Assembly (NCBI GenBank): GCA_043798435.1
Contig: JAZDOR010000104.1
Location: 1 to 21,619, forward strand
Direction: 5' to 3'
Length of the DNA: 21,619 bases
Origin: JAGUXG01 sp043798435
GTDB taxonomy: Bacteria; UBA9089; UBA9088; JAGUXG01
Shown: in pieces, positions 6,975-14,322 of the stretch
How positions within the stretch are numbered: the stretch's first letter is position 1
Layout: each line of letters opens with the position of its first letter
Position numbers and translations under genes: made by a program
The notes under the pieces: generated by a model
Seen by the model: only the letters and a program-made list of their open reading frames with translations
The model's database searches: none
Told to the model about the DNA's origin: nothing

Positions 6975-8180
6975 TTACACTATCTTATCTTCTACGCTCT
7001 TTTTATGTTGGATTAGCCCTTCAAGCTCTGCTATTCTGATGAGTAGTTCAGCCTCTCTTGTAAGTGCTTCATTTGTGTATGAGATGATGGATGTCTTTTT
7101 CGTAAATGTGTTGGCTGAAAGCCCGGAGGAAAACCTTGCTGAGCCTCCTGTGGGAAGGGTATGGGAGGGACCTGCAATGTAATCACCCACAGCAACAGGC
7201 GTGGAAAGAAAGATTGCCCCGGCGTTCCTTATCCGATCTTTCAACTCTATATGATTTTCTGTATATATTACGAGGTGTTCTGGGGCAATAGTGTTTACCA
7301 GCTCTATCCCAGCATCTAAAGCATCTACGAGGATTATCAGCCCATCCATCAGTTCTTTGGTAAGCCCTTTAACATCCTCTGCCAATTTTATACTATCTGT
7401 GATAAGAATGGCAAGATAGCCTTTTCCATGCTCAGATTGTGCAAGGAGCTCATTGGCGACAAGATTAGAATCTGCTTTTGAATCTGCTATCACCACAACC
7501 TCTGATGGACCTGCTAAGAGGTCTATAGCCACATCTCCATAAACCTGCCTCTTAGCTAAGGTCACATAGATGTTTCCAGGCCCTGCAATCATATCCACTT
7601 TTTTTACACTTTTTGTGCCATAAGCAAAAGCTGCAATTGCTTGGGCACCTCCCATCTGATATACCTCCTCAATGCCCAACAGACCGCAAACACCAAGAAT
7701 ATACGGATTGATTGGTGGAGGAGAAGAAACGGCTATCTCCTGGACACAAGCAACCTGAGCAGGGATAACGGTCATCAAAAGCGTAGATATAAGCGGAAAG
7801 TTTCCGCCAGGGATATATAGACCCGCCCTATCTATAGGAACTACTTCTTCCCCAACTATCTTACCATTTAGTTCTTTTGTCCAGGAAGAAGAAAGGGTCT
7901 CTCTTTGGAAGGTTCTTATATTCTCAGAGACCCTCTCTATCAAGCCAATATCCCTTGCATCTAACTTCGAAAGGCTATCTTTAATCTCTTTCTCGCTTAC
8001 TCTGAGGGAGTCTAACCGTATCCCATCAAACATCTCTGTCCAGTGAATGATAGCCTCATCCCCTTTGCTCTTTACAGAGGAGATTATCTCAGAGACAACC
8101 CTTGCTTCCTCATCAAAGGATGGTTTTTTTAAGGTGCCATCTATCTCAATCTTATCTTTTGGAAAACTCAATATTTTCAT
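6975..8180 (-). CDS. hisD: Histidinol dehydrogenase HisD
   Basis: HisD catalyses the last two steps of histidine synthesis, the NAD-dependent four-electron oxidation of L-histidinol to histidine, as a Zn-dependent homodimer in the cytoplasm. The 401-residue protein is slightly shorter than the usual approximately 430, with a short N terminus. It carries the family signature running from AGPGNIYVTLAKRQVYGD through LLAGPSEVVVIAD, the QSEHG segment, the EHLVIYTEN catalytic region, and the C-terminal SHTLPTGGSARFSSGLSANT segment. The start MKILSFP has no strong ribosome-binding site. A promoter-like sequence lies just upstream (8195-8224). No other his gene is in the window. The first 20 nt of the coding sequence are duplicated at 8817-8836, beyond a broken toxin-antitoxin module. 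Confidence 0.96.
   Translation of the reverse strand: MKILSFPKDKIEIDGTLKKPSFDEEARVVSEIISSVKSKGDEAIIHWTEMFDGIRLDSLRVSEKEIKDSLSKLDARDIGLIERVSENIRTFQRETLSSSWTKELNGKIVGEEVVPIDRAGLYIPGGNFPLISTLLMTVIPAQVACVQEIAVSSPPPINPYILGVCGLLGIEEVYQMGGAQAIAAFAYGTKSVKKVDMIAGPGNIYVTLAKRQVYGDVAIDLLAGPSEVVVIADSKADSNLVANELLAQSEHGKGYLAILITDSIKLAEDVKGLTKELMDGLIILVDALDAGIELVNTIAPEHLVIYTENHIELKDRIRNAGAIFLSTPVAVGDYIAGPSHTLPTGGSARFSSGLSANTFTKKTSIISYTNEALTREAELLIRIAELEGLIQHKKSVEDKIV
8161..8180. repeat. 20-bp direct repeat, copy 1 (hisD start)
   Basis: GGAAAACTCAATATTTTCAT, which on the minus strand is the hisD start codon plus 17 nt. A perfect copy in the same orientation lies at 8817-8836. The two copies flank the HEPN-MNT remnant like a target-site duplication. 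Confidence 0.9.
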
Positions 8181-8194
8181 GTCAACTTCAAAAT

Positions 8195-8224
8195 GCTATA
8201 ATTCTAAAAGCCTTTTTTTGTCAA
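8195..8224 (-). promoter_or_regulatory. Possible sigma-70 promoter for hisD
   Basis: A consensus TTGACA at 8219-8224 is followed after 18 nt by a weaker TATAGC (8195-8200) on the minus strand. The initiation site would be only about 8 nt before the hisD ATG. This DNA lies between the flanking direct repeats, so it probably arrived with the inserted module. Confidence 0.45.
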
Positions 8225-8254
8225 GAAAAATGAACCTGTCCCTTTTCTACATCC

Positions 8255-8581
8255 TTATACTTTTATTTCTTTCCCCGTTGTTAAAATTTCCCGAACATAT
8301 GGATTCGTTTTGTCAAATTAAGATTTTTTGAGGGGATGAGGTTCTATCCGTGTATCAACATTTCGTCCTAATCTCATTAGTTAAAATTGAGCGTCAAAGA
8401 CATCCGGCACCCAATCTTTATCAATAATGGCTAAATCTATATCACTATCTTCTTGTGGATTTCCTTTAGCATAAGATCCATAAAGATAAACCTGCTCAAA
8501 CGATATATGAGATTCTCGAAGCAGATTAAGATATTTATTAACAATGCTTACAATTGTTTCTGTATCTGTTCCTTGAGCCAT
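8255..8581 (-). pseudogene. MNT-type nucleotidyltransferase antitoxin, two in-frame stops
   Basis: A minimal nucleotidyltransferase of the MntA type, normally the antitoxin that AMPylates its HEPN partner. The frame starts MAQGTDTETI at 8581 behind an AAAGGAG site, and the catalytic motif GSYAKGNPQEDSDIDLAII is intact. A TAA at 8381-8383 stops the frame after 66 residues. The same frame then continues with family-typical sequence, LMRLGRNVDTRIEPHPLKKS, then a second TAA (8318-8320), then FDKTNPYVREILTTGKEIKV and a final TAA at 8255-8257. Read through, this gives about 108 codons, the normal family length. Two nonsense mutations in an otherwise conserved frame are the simplest reading. TAA is a genuine stop elsewhere in this window (ftsZ, ferredoxin), so recoding is unlikely. 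The truncated 66-residue form may still be expressed. Confidence 0.85.
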
Positions 8582-8789
8582 AATCGCAACTCCTTTATCT
8601 TGGCAATACTTGTTTCTGAATACTCCTTTGTACACTTCTTGTAAAATTCATATTTAATAACTTTTCAATAACCAGATGCCCAATAAATAATGCCCATAAA
8701 TAATCGGTGCTTTTGACTAAATTTTCCATAGTCTTAAAATCTTTATCCGATGAACCGACCCAATATTTAATTAATTCCTTTTTTGTCAT
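8548..8789 (-). pseudogene. HEPN-domain toxin remnant with internal deletion
   Basis: The N-terminal half is a typical HEPN protein of the HepT/MNT-partner group: MTKKELIKYWVGSSDKDFKT, then LWALFIGHLVIEKLL. The start at 8789 has a GGAGG site. At about 8650 the frame leaves the family sequence and ends at 8595. In another frame the missing C terminus appears: YEFYKKCTKEYSETSIAKIK followed by ELRLWLKEQIQKQL, with its natural stop at 8548-8550, overlapping the antitoxin start. The middle of the protein, about 50 residues including the RX4-6H ribonuclease motif, has been deleted out of frame. The toxin is therefore inactive, which explains why the antitoxin could also decay. Confidence 0.85.
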
Positions 8790-8836
8790 AGTTCAACCTC
8801 CATAATAAAGTTTAGCGGAAAACTCAATATTTTCAT
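8786..8836 (-). other. 16-codon mini-ORF made from duplicated hisD start
   Basis: The second copy of the 20-bp repeat places a hisD start codon upstream of the HEPN remnant. It reads MKILSFPLNFIMEVEL and stops at TGA, which overlaps the HEPN start as ATGA. The first seven residues are identical to HisD. No ribosome-binding site is visible, so this is probably a scar, not a functional leader peptide. Confidence 0.55.
8817..8836. repeat. 20-bp direct repeat, copy 2
   Basis: Perfect copy of the hisD start region, 656 bp from the original. With copy 1 it brackets the HEPN-MNT remnant and the present hisD promoter. Confidence 0.9.
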
Positions 8837-8920
8837 AAGTATTTAGTGTATAGTTTGGTGGGAGAATACCCTGACTACAAATTTATGGCAGGATGTTATA
8901 CTTTTCAATCTTAAGCTAAA

Positions 8921-8968
8921 TCCACAGATTTCACAGATTACACAGATTAAAAAAGGAAATTCCTATAC
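8921..8968. repeat. CACAGATT tandem units plus shared 20-bp tail
   Basis: Three consecutive units of the CACAGATT type (8922-8948) are followed by AAAAAAGGAAATTCCTATAC (8949-8968). The reverse complement of that 20-bp tail occurs exactly at 15357-15376, again beside a GCAGATT-unit palindrome. The pair therefore behaves as one dispersed element. It lies immediately after the stop of the last gene of the five-gene operon. Confidence 0.85.
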
Positions 8969-8975
8969 TATTAAA

Positions 8976-9893
8976 TCACTCTATCTCAGCAAAGAGCTTC
9001 TCAATCTCTTCGGGGGAAGAGGTAACCTTTATTACCCTTTTGTTGCCAATTGCTCTGGCAAGTTGATCTACTGTCTCTTTTATTGTTCTCTGCTCGTTCG
9101 CCATCTTCACGATTAATCTCTCTTCTTCCAATCCAACAGGGAATACGCCACAGAGCTTAAGAAATCTTATAAGAAGCCCTTTTCTTTCCTCTTTCAGGAT
9201 ATCTGGGGAATATAAGCTTATCTTGTCAACATCATCTTCGCCAAATCTCCTTCTTAATACCCAGGTCACAAGACCTCTAAGCTTCTCTCTATCTCTACCC
9301 ATAACACTATCCTTATACCTGAGATATGCCTCAAGCCCCATCTCTGCTTGTGCAGCATCTCTTTTTATCCTTGCAACTTGAGCTTCTGTCCATATTCCAT
9401 ATTCTACCAAACCCTGAGATAGCTCTTCATTCCGTCTTGAAGAAAAGGCATAGGCAGGAAGCGTCTTTGTAACTATCTTTCCGCTCCTCTTAAGATTCGC
9501 ATACTCTATTGCCGTTCCTATATTATTAAAAAGGACCTTTTCAAGATCTATCCTTTTCTTGTCTATAAACCGATAGATATTATATGCCAGAGCCTTATAG
9601 ACAGTATTCAGGACATCTTCTAAATCCATATAGGTAGAGACAGCAATTATTTGAGTTCCTGGGTCCTTTTTAGATATCCTTTCAATTGTCCTCAGCCCTC
9701 CTTCTCCTTTCTTGTCTCCAGGGCTTAGACACATATCCACCACGGATACATCAAAAGGGGGGAAATCCCTGATTACCCCTATAGCCCTATTCTCGTTGAG
9801 AGCTATCTCTACCTCCCATCCCATATTCTGGCACAACTCTTGCCAGGTTTTTGCTAAACCCTCGTTATCTTCAACAATTAGAATTCTTGGCAT
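8976..9893 (-). CDS. Response regulator with GspE/MshEN-like C-terminal domain
   Basis: A 305-residue regulator. The receiver (1-125) has Glu8/Asp9, phosphoacceptor Asp53 in VVDMCLSP, a VSTYMD switch region and a Lys in FIDKK. The C-terminal 150 residues have no helix-turn-helix. They resemble the N-terminal MshEN/T2SSE_N module of type II secretion and pilus ATPases: GLVEYGIWTEAQVARI matches the 'LvekGlITeeQL' pattern, and VFPVGLEEERLIVKMANEQ followed by PEEIEKLFAEI matches the 'PL...g.L.VAM.dP...I' half. Some MshEN domains bind c-di-GMP. Here the RLGxxL and terminal Gln positions are changed (LSQGL; RDA), so binding is uncertain. It is the last gene of the operon, starts behind AGGAGG and overlaps the kinase by 16 nt. 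The receiver is certain; the C-terminal assignment is inference. Confidence 0.8.
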   Translation of the reverse strand: MPRILIVEDNEGLAKTWQELCQNMGWEVEIALNENRAIGVIRDFPPFDVSVVDMCLSPGDKKGEGGLRTIERISKKDPGTQIIAVSTYMDLEDVLNTVYKALAYNIYRFIDKKRIDLEKVLFNNIGTAIEYANLKRSGKIVTKTLPAYAFSSRRNEELSQGLVEYGIWTEAQVARIKRDAAQAEMGLEAYLRYKDSVMGRDREKLRGLVTWVLRRRFGEDDVDKISLYSPDILKEERKGLLIRFLKLCGVFPVGLEEERLIVKMANEQRTIKETVDQLARAIGNKRVIKVTSSPEEIEKLFAEIE

Positions 9894-11002
9894 ATTTCCT
9901 CCTGTTTATAAGGCAAAGAGATTATAAAACTTGCTCCATTACCTTCTGTTCCTTCTTCCCATATCTTGCCCCTGTGTGCTTCAATGAATCGCCTTATAAT
10001 GCAAAGCCCTAACCCTGTTCCTCCCCGCCGTGTTGTAAAGAAAGACTCAAATATCTTCCTCTTATCTAAAACAGGTATCCCATTTCCATTATCAGCAAAA
10101 ACTATTTCTACGCAGTCATTCTTGGGTTCAATACTTATCTCAATCTCTGGATCTTTCTCAGGGAGGAAACCTTTAGCGTTATTAAGTAGCTCTACAAACA
10201 CCTCTTTCAGCCTATCCTTATCTCCATCAAGTACTACCTTTTCTAAATGGGTCATTACAACTACAGAAGATAAATCCGCATCTCTCATCGCCTCTTCAAT
10301 AAGACTATCTAACTCCAACCTTTGAACCTGCAAAGAGATAGGCTTAAGGAGCCCAACAAAGTCATTTAATATCTCCCGCGTCTCCTGAACAGTGTGGGCT
10401 ATACTATCTGTATCTTTCTGAAACCTTTCTATATCTTCGTCAAACCTTTGTTGGACAGAGGTAATCTTTTGGCTTAATATAAGGTTTCTGCTTGCCAATG
10501 TTGCCATTTGGGTGCCTATGCGATGACCTACTGAAGCAGAGAGTTCCTGGATAGTCTTTCGCTTATCCCTTTCTTTCTCAAGGTGTACCCCTTGAATCAC
10601 AAACAAGGCAGTCTGTAAGAGGGGAAGCACCATTTTCTCATCTAAGTAGGTGAAGCCGCCATCTTTAATAAATGTTGCCCTATCTGAAACCTCCTCTTTC
10701 CAGATAAGAGGGATGCTCATCAGGGAACCTTTTCTCACAGTTCTTCTTTCCCCTAATATATCCTTTGAGAGACTTCCTGCCTCCTCTATCTCCATCCCTT
10801 TTATTGCGGTTTTCTCCCACGCTCCCTCTTCTTTGTGCATCCAGAACCCCTTCTCTATCCTGAGGAGGAGTAAGGCTCTATCAAGACAGAGATTAAATAA
10901 ATCTTCCAGGGAGAGATCAAAACCATTCTTTTCTATCTCCCGTATCCCGGCAAGCTGTGCCCAAGCCCTTTCTAATTCAATGTAAACCTCATTTTCATTC
11001 AT
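9878..11002 (-). CDS. Histidine kinase with GAF-like sensor
   Basis: A 374-residue cytoplasmic sensor kinase. Residues about 28-140 look like a GAF domain. A coiled-coil linker leads to the H-box SVGHRIGTQMATL with His160, followed by a long helical segment (about 165-220). The ATPase domain shows the N-box ELLNNAKGF (271-279), DNGNGIP (304-310) and GTGLGL (328-333). The H-box lacks the usual HE(L/I)RTP, having HRIGTQ, which marks a non-standard dimerisation subfamily. There is no transmembrane helix. The gene overlaps the preceding receiver by ATGA and the following regulator by 16 nt, so it is expressed as part of the five-gene unit and most likely phosphorylates one or both receivers. Confidence 0.9.
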   Translation of the reverse strand: MNENEVYIELERAWAQLAGIREIEKNGFDLSLEDLFNLCLDRALLLLRIEKGFWMHKEEGAWEKTAIKGMEIEEAGSLSKDILGERRTVRKGSLMSIPLIWKEEVSDRATFIKDGGFTYLDEKMVLPLLQTALFVIQGVHLEKERDKRKTIQELSASVGHRIGTQMATLASRNLILSQKITSVQQRFDEDIERFQKDTDSIAHTVQETREILNDFVGLLKPISLQVQRLELDSLIEEAMRDADLSSVVVMTHLEKVVLDGDKDRLKEVFVELLNNAKGFLPEKDPEIEISIEPKNDCVEIVFADNGNGIPVLDKRKIFESFFTTRRGGTGLGLCIIRRFIEAHRGKIWEEGTEGNGASFIISLPYKQEEICQEF

Positions 11003-11379
11003 TGCAGTATCTCCCGTATCTTTCTTGATAGCTCCTCTACGTCATAAGGCTTGGAAAAATAGGCTTTCATCCCCAACCCCTTTGCCTTCAAATACTCTTC
11101 CTCCCTCTCCCAAACAGTAGTAAAAATTATAGGAATATTTCTATCCTTTATCCTTTCTGCTATTTCAAACCCTCCATTGTTGTCCATTTCAGGGTCATCT
11201 AAGGATTTGGGAAGCATACAATCTAAAAGAATCAACGATACATCCCCTTTTTGAGCCATACCCATTCCTGTCTCTACATCAGTAGCCAGTCTTACTTCAT
11301 ATCCTTTATCTTCCAACCTCCACATCAAAAACTTGCCATGGGACTCCTGGTCCTCTACTACCAATATGGTCTTCTTCAT
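10999..11379 (-). CDS. Receiver-only response regulator with enlarged loop
   Basis: A single receiver domain of 126 residues. Glu9/Asp10, phosphoacceptor Asp53 in LLDCMLPKS, the TTVWE switch segment and Lys110 in YFSKPYD are present. After Asp53 the beta3-alpha3 loop is extended by an acidic insertion (LDDPEMDNNGGF) compared with ordinary CheY proteins. This could alter partner choice or metal binding. The ribosome-binding site AAGGAG lies in the end of the upstream kinase gene, 5 nt away, and the stop overlaps the next kinase start (ATGA). Its position between two kinase genes suggests a phosphorelay intermediate; that role is inferred. Confidence 0.92.
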   Translation of the reverse strand: MKKTILVVEDQESHGKFLMWRLEDKGYEVRLATDVETGMGMAQKGDVSLILLDCMLPKSLDDPEMDNNGGFEIAERIKDRNIPIIFTTVWEREEEYLKAKGLGMKAYFSKPYDVEELSRKIREILQ

Positions 11380-11384
11380 TTCTT

Positions 11385-13121
11385 TTACTCCTTTTTGTTG
11401 GGCAACCAGAATTCAATACAGGCGCCCCTTTCTAATGGTTTTGATAAGATATCTCCTTTATGGGCATTGACAATCTTTTTTGCTACATAGAGTCCAAGAC
11501 CCATCCTTTCTGGATGTAATGGAGAAGGAGAAAAGAGGTCTTCCTTTATCCCCTTTCCATTGTCTGAGACTATAAAATATGTTTTTTTCTCCCTGCTCTC
11601 CACACAAATCTTTATTATTCCTTTCTCACTGGGTCTTCTATCCACAATAGCAGTAACAGCATTGGCAACCAAACTGATAAGGACATCCTCTATCTGCTCT
11701 TTATCCATATAGATGTTATCTCTTTCAGAAATCTTAACTTCAATCTCTATCCTCTCCTTTCTACAACGCAGATTAAACATAATCTCTATTCTATTCATCA
11801 TTTTGCTTATATCCGCAGATTCATAGAATTGAGGAGATATAAGATATGTTTGAGCATCCATCCTTACGGCATACAAGATATTGTTAATCACCCGACGAAG
11901 TTTATAGCTATCCTCTTCTACAAGTTCAAAGGCTTCATCCCATCTTTTTGTTGCCTCTCTTACCATAGGATCAGCTAAATAATGCTTGAGTTCTGGAAAG
12001 ATTTTATTCAAGTATGTGTTTTTTAATTCACCAATACCCAGCATAAGACCGTGCAAAGGGGTTTTTAGGGCATGTGAGGAAGCATAATAGGAGATTCTTT
12101 GTTTTTTTGCTATTTCCTCTCTGTCTTTGAAATATTCTGCCATTTCAAGGCATATAGCGATATGGGAGGCCAATACCTCAATATATGCCTCATCCTCTCT
12201 GGAAAATCTTGCTTCTTCTTTAGGACATTTCTTATTCTCTACCTTTATCACCCCCAATAGTTCATCCTTGGTGCTAATTATCGGTGCTGCAAGAAAGGAT
12301 AGGCATTCGTTTGAAGGAAGATGGGTAGCAGGTAGGTTTGGCTTGCTCCAACATGGATGTCTCCTTACGCCTTCGTAATCTAAGGATAGTGGTTTTCTCG
12401 TTGCGGCGATATAGCCAGTAAGCCCTGTCCTCTCTCCGGCTATAATTTTTAGCCTGAGCCCCTTTTTGTCTTCGGTATGTCCAAACTCCTCAACCAATTC
12501 TAAATAGTCAGGGTCTTTACTGACCAGAAACAGAGAGCACACCTCTGTATCTAAGGCACAGGCTACAGACTCAGGTATTCCTTCCTTCAAAGAGGAGATA
12601 TCAGACACTTGCGAGGTGAGTCGGTTACTTATCTCTATAAGGGAGCCCCACCTTCTCATTGTCTCCTGATTGATCCTGTAGGAAAGTTCTATATGTTTAT
12701 GCAGATCGTCTTTTATAATAGAAGATAACGGTTCTTTCTCCTTACTTGTCAGGTTTAAGATGGCTATTGGCCTTTTGTTGCTATCACAGAGGGAGGCTAT
12801 CAGCCGATAGATAGGCTCTCCTTCTTTCTCTTCTTCCAATATCAAGCAACAATTCCCTTTTTTAGCATTTTCAAACCCACCTTTTAGGTTTTCTCTTTCA
12901 AAGCAATGGGAATAATGGGGATCGGATTCAGCCAGCGGACATTTTATTATGGGATTAAAACCCCCTTCAGAAAACTCTAAGAGGCAGGTTTCTATTCCCA
13001 ATGGTTTTTTTGTCCCTTCTTTTATCTCTTTTACCAAATCCTCAATGTGGTCATATTTTAAGTAAAGCCTGTAAATTAAATGGAGTAATGCCTCTTTTTC
13101 TTCTATCTTATTTTGTTCCAT
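11385..13121 (-). CDS. GAF histidine kinase with cysteine-rich N-terminal sensor
   Basis: A 578-residue cytoplasmic kinase. Residues 1-150 form a sensory region with Cys46, Cys61, Cys73, Cys91, Cys92 and Cys112, recalling PocR-like or metal/redox-binding input modules. A GAF domain follows (about 165-328). The H-box is YYASSHALKTPLHGL with His350, the N-box is SLVANAVTAI, and the ATP-lid motifs are DNGKGI and GLGLYVAK. The HALKTP variant differs from HELRTP. The start is separated from the stop of the upstream unknown gene by one base (TGATATG) and has no separate ribosome-binding site, so it depends on translational coupling. This means the unknown protein and this kinase are made together. 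Confidence 0.9.
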   Translation of the reverse strand: MEQNKIEEKEALLHLIYRLYLKYDHIEDLVKEIKEGTKKPLGIETCLLEFSEGGFNPIIKCPLAESDPHYSHCFERENLKGGFENAKKGNCCLILEEEKEGEPIYRLIASLCDSNKRPIAILNLTSKEKEPLSSIIKDDLHKHIELSYRINQETMRRWGSLIEISNRLTSQVSDISSLKEGIPESVACALDTEVCSLFLVSKDPDYLELVEEFGHTEDKKGLRLKIIAGERTGLTGYIAATRKPLSLDYEGVRRHPCWSKPNLPATHLPSNECLSFLAAPIISTKDELLGVIKVENKKCPKEEARFSREDEAYIEVLASHIAICLEMAEYFKDREEIAKKQRISYYASSHALKTPLHGLMLGIGELKNTYLNKIFPELKHYLADPMVREATKRWDEAFELVEEDSYKLRRVINNILYAVRMDAQTYLISPQFYESADISKMMNRIEIMFNLRCRKERIEIEVKISERDNIYMDKEQIEDVLISLVANAVTAIVDRRPSEKGIIKICVESREKKTYFIVSDNGKGIKEDLFSPSPLHPERMGLGLYVAKKIVNAHKGDILSKPLERGACIEFWLPNKKE

Positions 13122-13122
13122 A

Positions 13123-14190
13123 TCAATATTTTAATGCCCTTCTTTTTTCTCTATCCTTCATAGCCAACACCCAATCGTGGCGGTCATGTATCAGGTAGTC
13201 TAAAAGGCCTGCAGAGTGTTTTTCTATCAACCCCTCCATCAACCTTTCCATCTTAACCCTTTTCCCATTCTCCTCTATCAACTTATGGGTAGAGTCTTTA
13301 CTCTGAAGGGCATGGCAGAGATTATCTGCCAATTCATATTTTTCTGAGAGGTCATCTACAAGGAAATCATTGGGCTTAAACCCCATTTCCTCAAGCTCAG
13401 AAAAGAAAGGGTCAGTTTTCGTATCGTCAGCCTTTCTCTTCAGATAGCAAAAGACATGCAAGGGAGAGGAGTAAATATCAGGGGCCATCCTCTTATAGAG
13501 AGAGACAATGGTTTTGGAACTGCCAACCATTTTGAAGGAGATGTTTCTATGTTCCTCTTTCAAGAAGCAAAGGAGGTAGAGGTTAAAGGCATCTATGTGG
13601 TTAAGTGTCTTATGATGGGCCGAACGTATTCTATTCAGTTCAGAAATCGCATGGCTATATGGTGAGGAGTAGATTCTTTTAATCTTTTCAAATATCCCTC
13701 CATCTTTCCATCCAATCTCAATATTAATTACCTCATTTATTGGGATTAACCTCCTTTCTTCTATTAGATAGCTAAGGTTTTGAATTGGGGTACCCAAGAT
13801 TCCCCGACTCCCTGTAGTGCTGAGAAAGGAGATAAAGGAGTGGCTCCTTTCCATCTTGATATATAACTCCACAATAGACTTTGGGTCTTTGAACTTTTGA
13901 TTTAGGAACTCTTTCGTGGTTGAGCAGTGTATAAACCTCTGGTAATCAAAATCCTCCTCCATATTCTTCTGGATACAGGCTATTTTCGTTAAGACGCGCA
14001 ACATACCCCATATCACTCCAGGCAGGAGAAAAAAGGCATAACACTTGAAAATAGTTCTAAGTATAGGGGTAACAGGGGATCGGTGTGCGAATATATAGTG
14101 AAGAATGTCTGTTGTATCAAGAGCGTGTATGAGCCTTTCCTTCTGGAGGTCTTTTTCTACTTCTTTATAGCACTCTTTTGTCCAGTTCAT
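13123..14190 (-). CDS. Unknown 355-residue protein, first gene of signalling operon
   Basis: I do not recognise the family. The protein is charged and mostly helical, with one hydrophobic stretch (about 50-68, CYAFFLLPGVIWGMLRVL). Two segments are compatible with a PIN-like nuclease fold: HALDTTDIL (23-30, first strand ending in Asp25/Asp28), followed by the hydrophobic PGV segment, and NHIDAFNLYLLCFL (197-210, Asp200) followed by a strand and VGSSKTI. In PIN domains these positions carry metal-binding acidic residues; here the last Asp would be Ser. This is a weak, pattern-level resemblance. The C-terminal third is rich in charged helices and ends in DREKRRALKY. It begins the operon about 70 nt after a strong promoter, has no visible Shine-Dalgarno site, and sits 1 nt before the kinase gene. 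It may be an input, scaffold or effector for the two kinases. Confidence 0.8.
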   Translation of the reverse strand: MNWTKECYKEVEKDLQKERLIHALDTTDILHYIFAHRSPVTPILRTIFKCYAFFLLPGVIWGMLRVLTKIACIQKNMEEDFDYQRFIHCSTTKEFLNQKFKDPKSIVELYIKMERSHSFISFLSTTGSRGILGTPIQNLSYLIEERRLIPINEVINIEIGWKDGGIFEKIKRIYSSPYSHAISELNRIRSAHHKTLNHIDAFNLYLLCFLKEEHRNISFKMVGSSKTIVSLYKRMAPDIYSSPLHVFCYLKRKADDTKTDPFFSELEEMGFKPNDFLVDDLSEKYELADNLCHALQSKDSTHKLIEENGKRVKMERLMEGLIEKHSAGLLDYLIHDRHDWVLAMKDREKRRALKY

Positions 14191-14267
14191 TGTTACAAAA
14201 GAATCAACTTATTGATAAAGGTGGGGTAAAAAAGGGGTAGATTAAGTATTTTTACTCTCACCTTTAT

Positions 14268-14297
14268 ATTATACCCAACAAATAAGGTTGATGTCAA
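14268..14297 (-). promoter_or_regulatory. Near-consensus sigma-70 promoter of five-gene operon
   Basis: On the minus strand, TTGACA (14292-14297) and TATAAT (14268-14273) are both perfect hexamers with an 18-nt spacer. The 5' leader of about 70 nt contains AAAGGTG and, further on, CCACCTTT, which could pair to form a hairpin. It lies between argF and the operon, so the operon need not depend on readthrough from argF. Confidence 0.75.
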
Positions 14298-14322
14298 TTT
14301 CTACTTTGCTATGATAATTTTA

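Noticed and set aside
8255..8581. Stop-codon recoding (TAA read as an amino acid) in the MNT gene
   Set aside because: TAA ends ftsZ, the ferredoxin gene and others at the expected place. The partner HEPN gene is also broken, so pseudogene decay is simpler.
8976..9893. DNA-binding response regulator
   Set aside because: The C-terminal half shows no helix-turn-helix or winged-helix pattern; its pattern follows MshEN/T2SSE_N.
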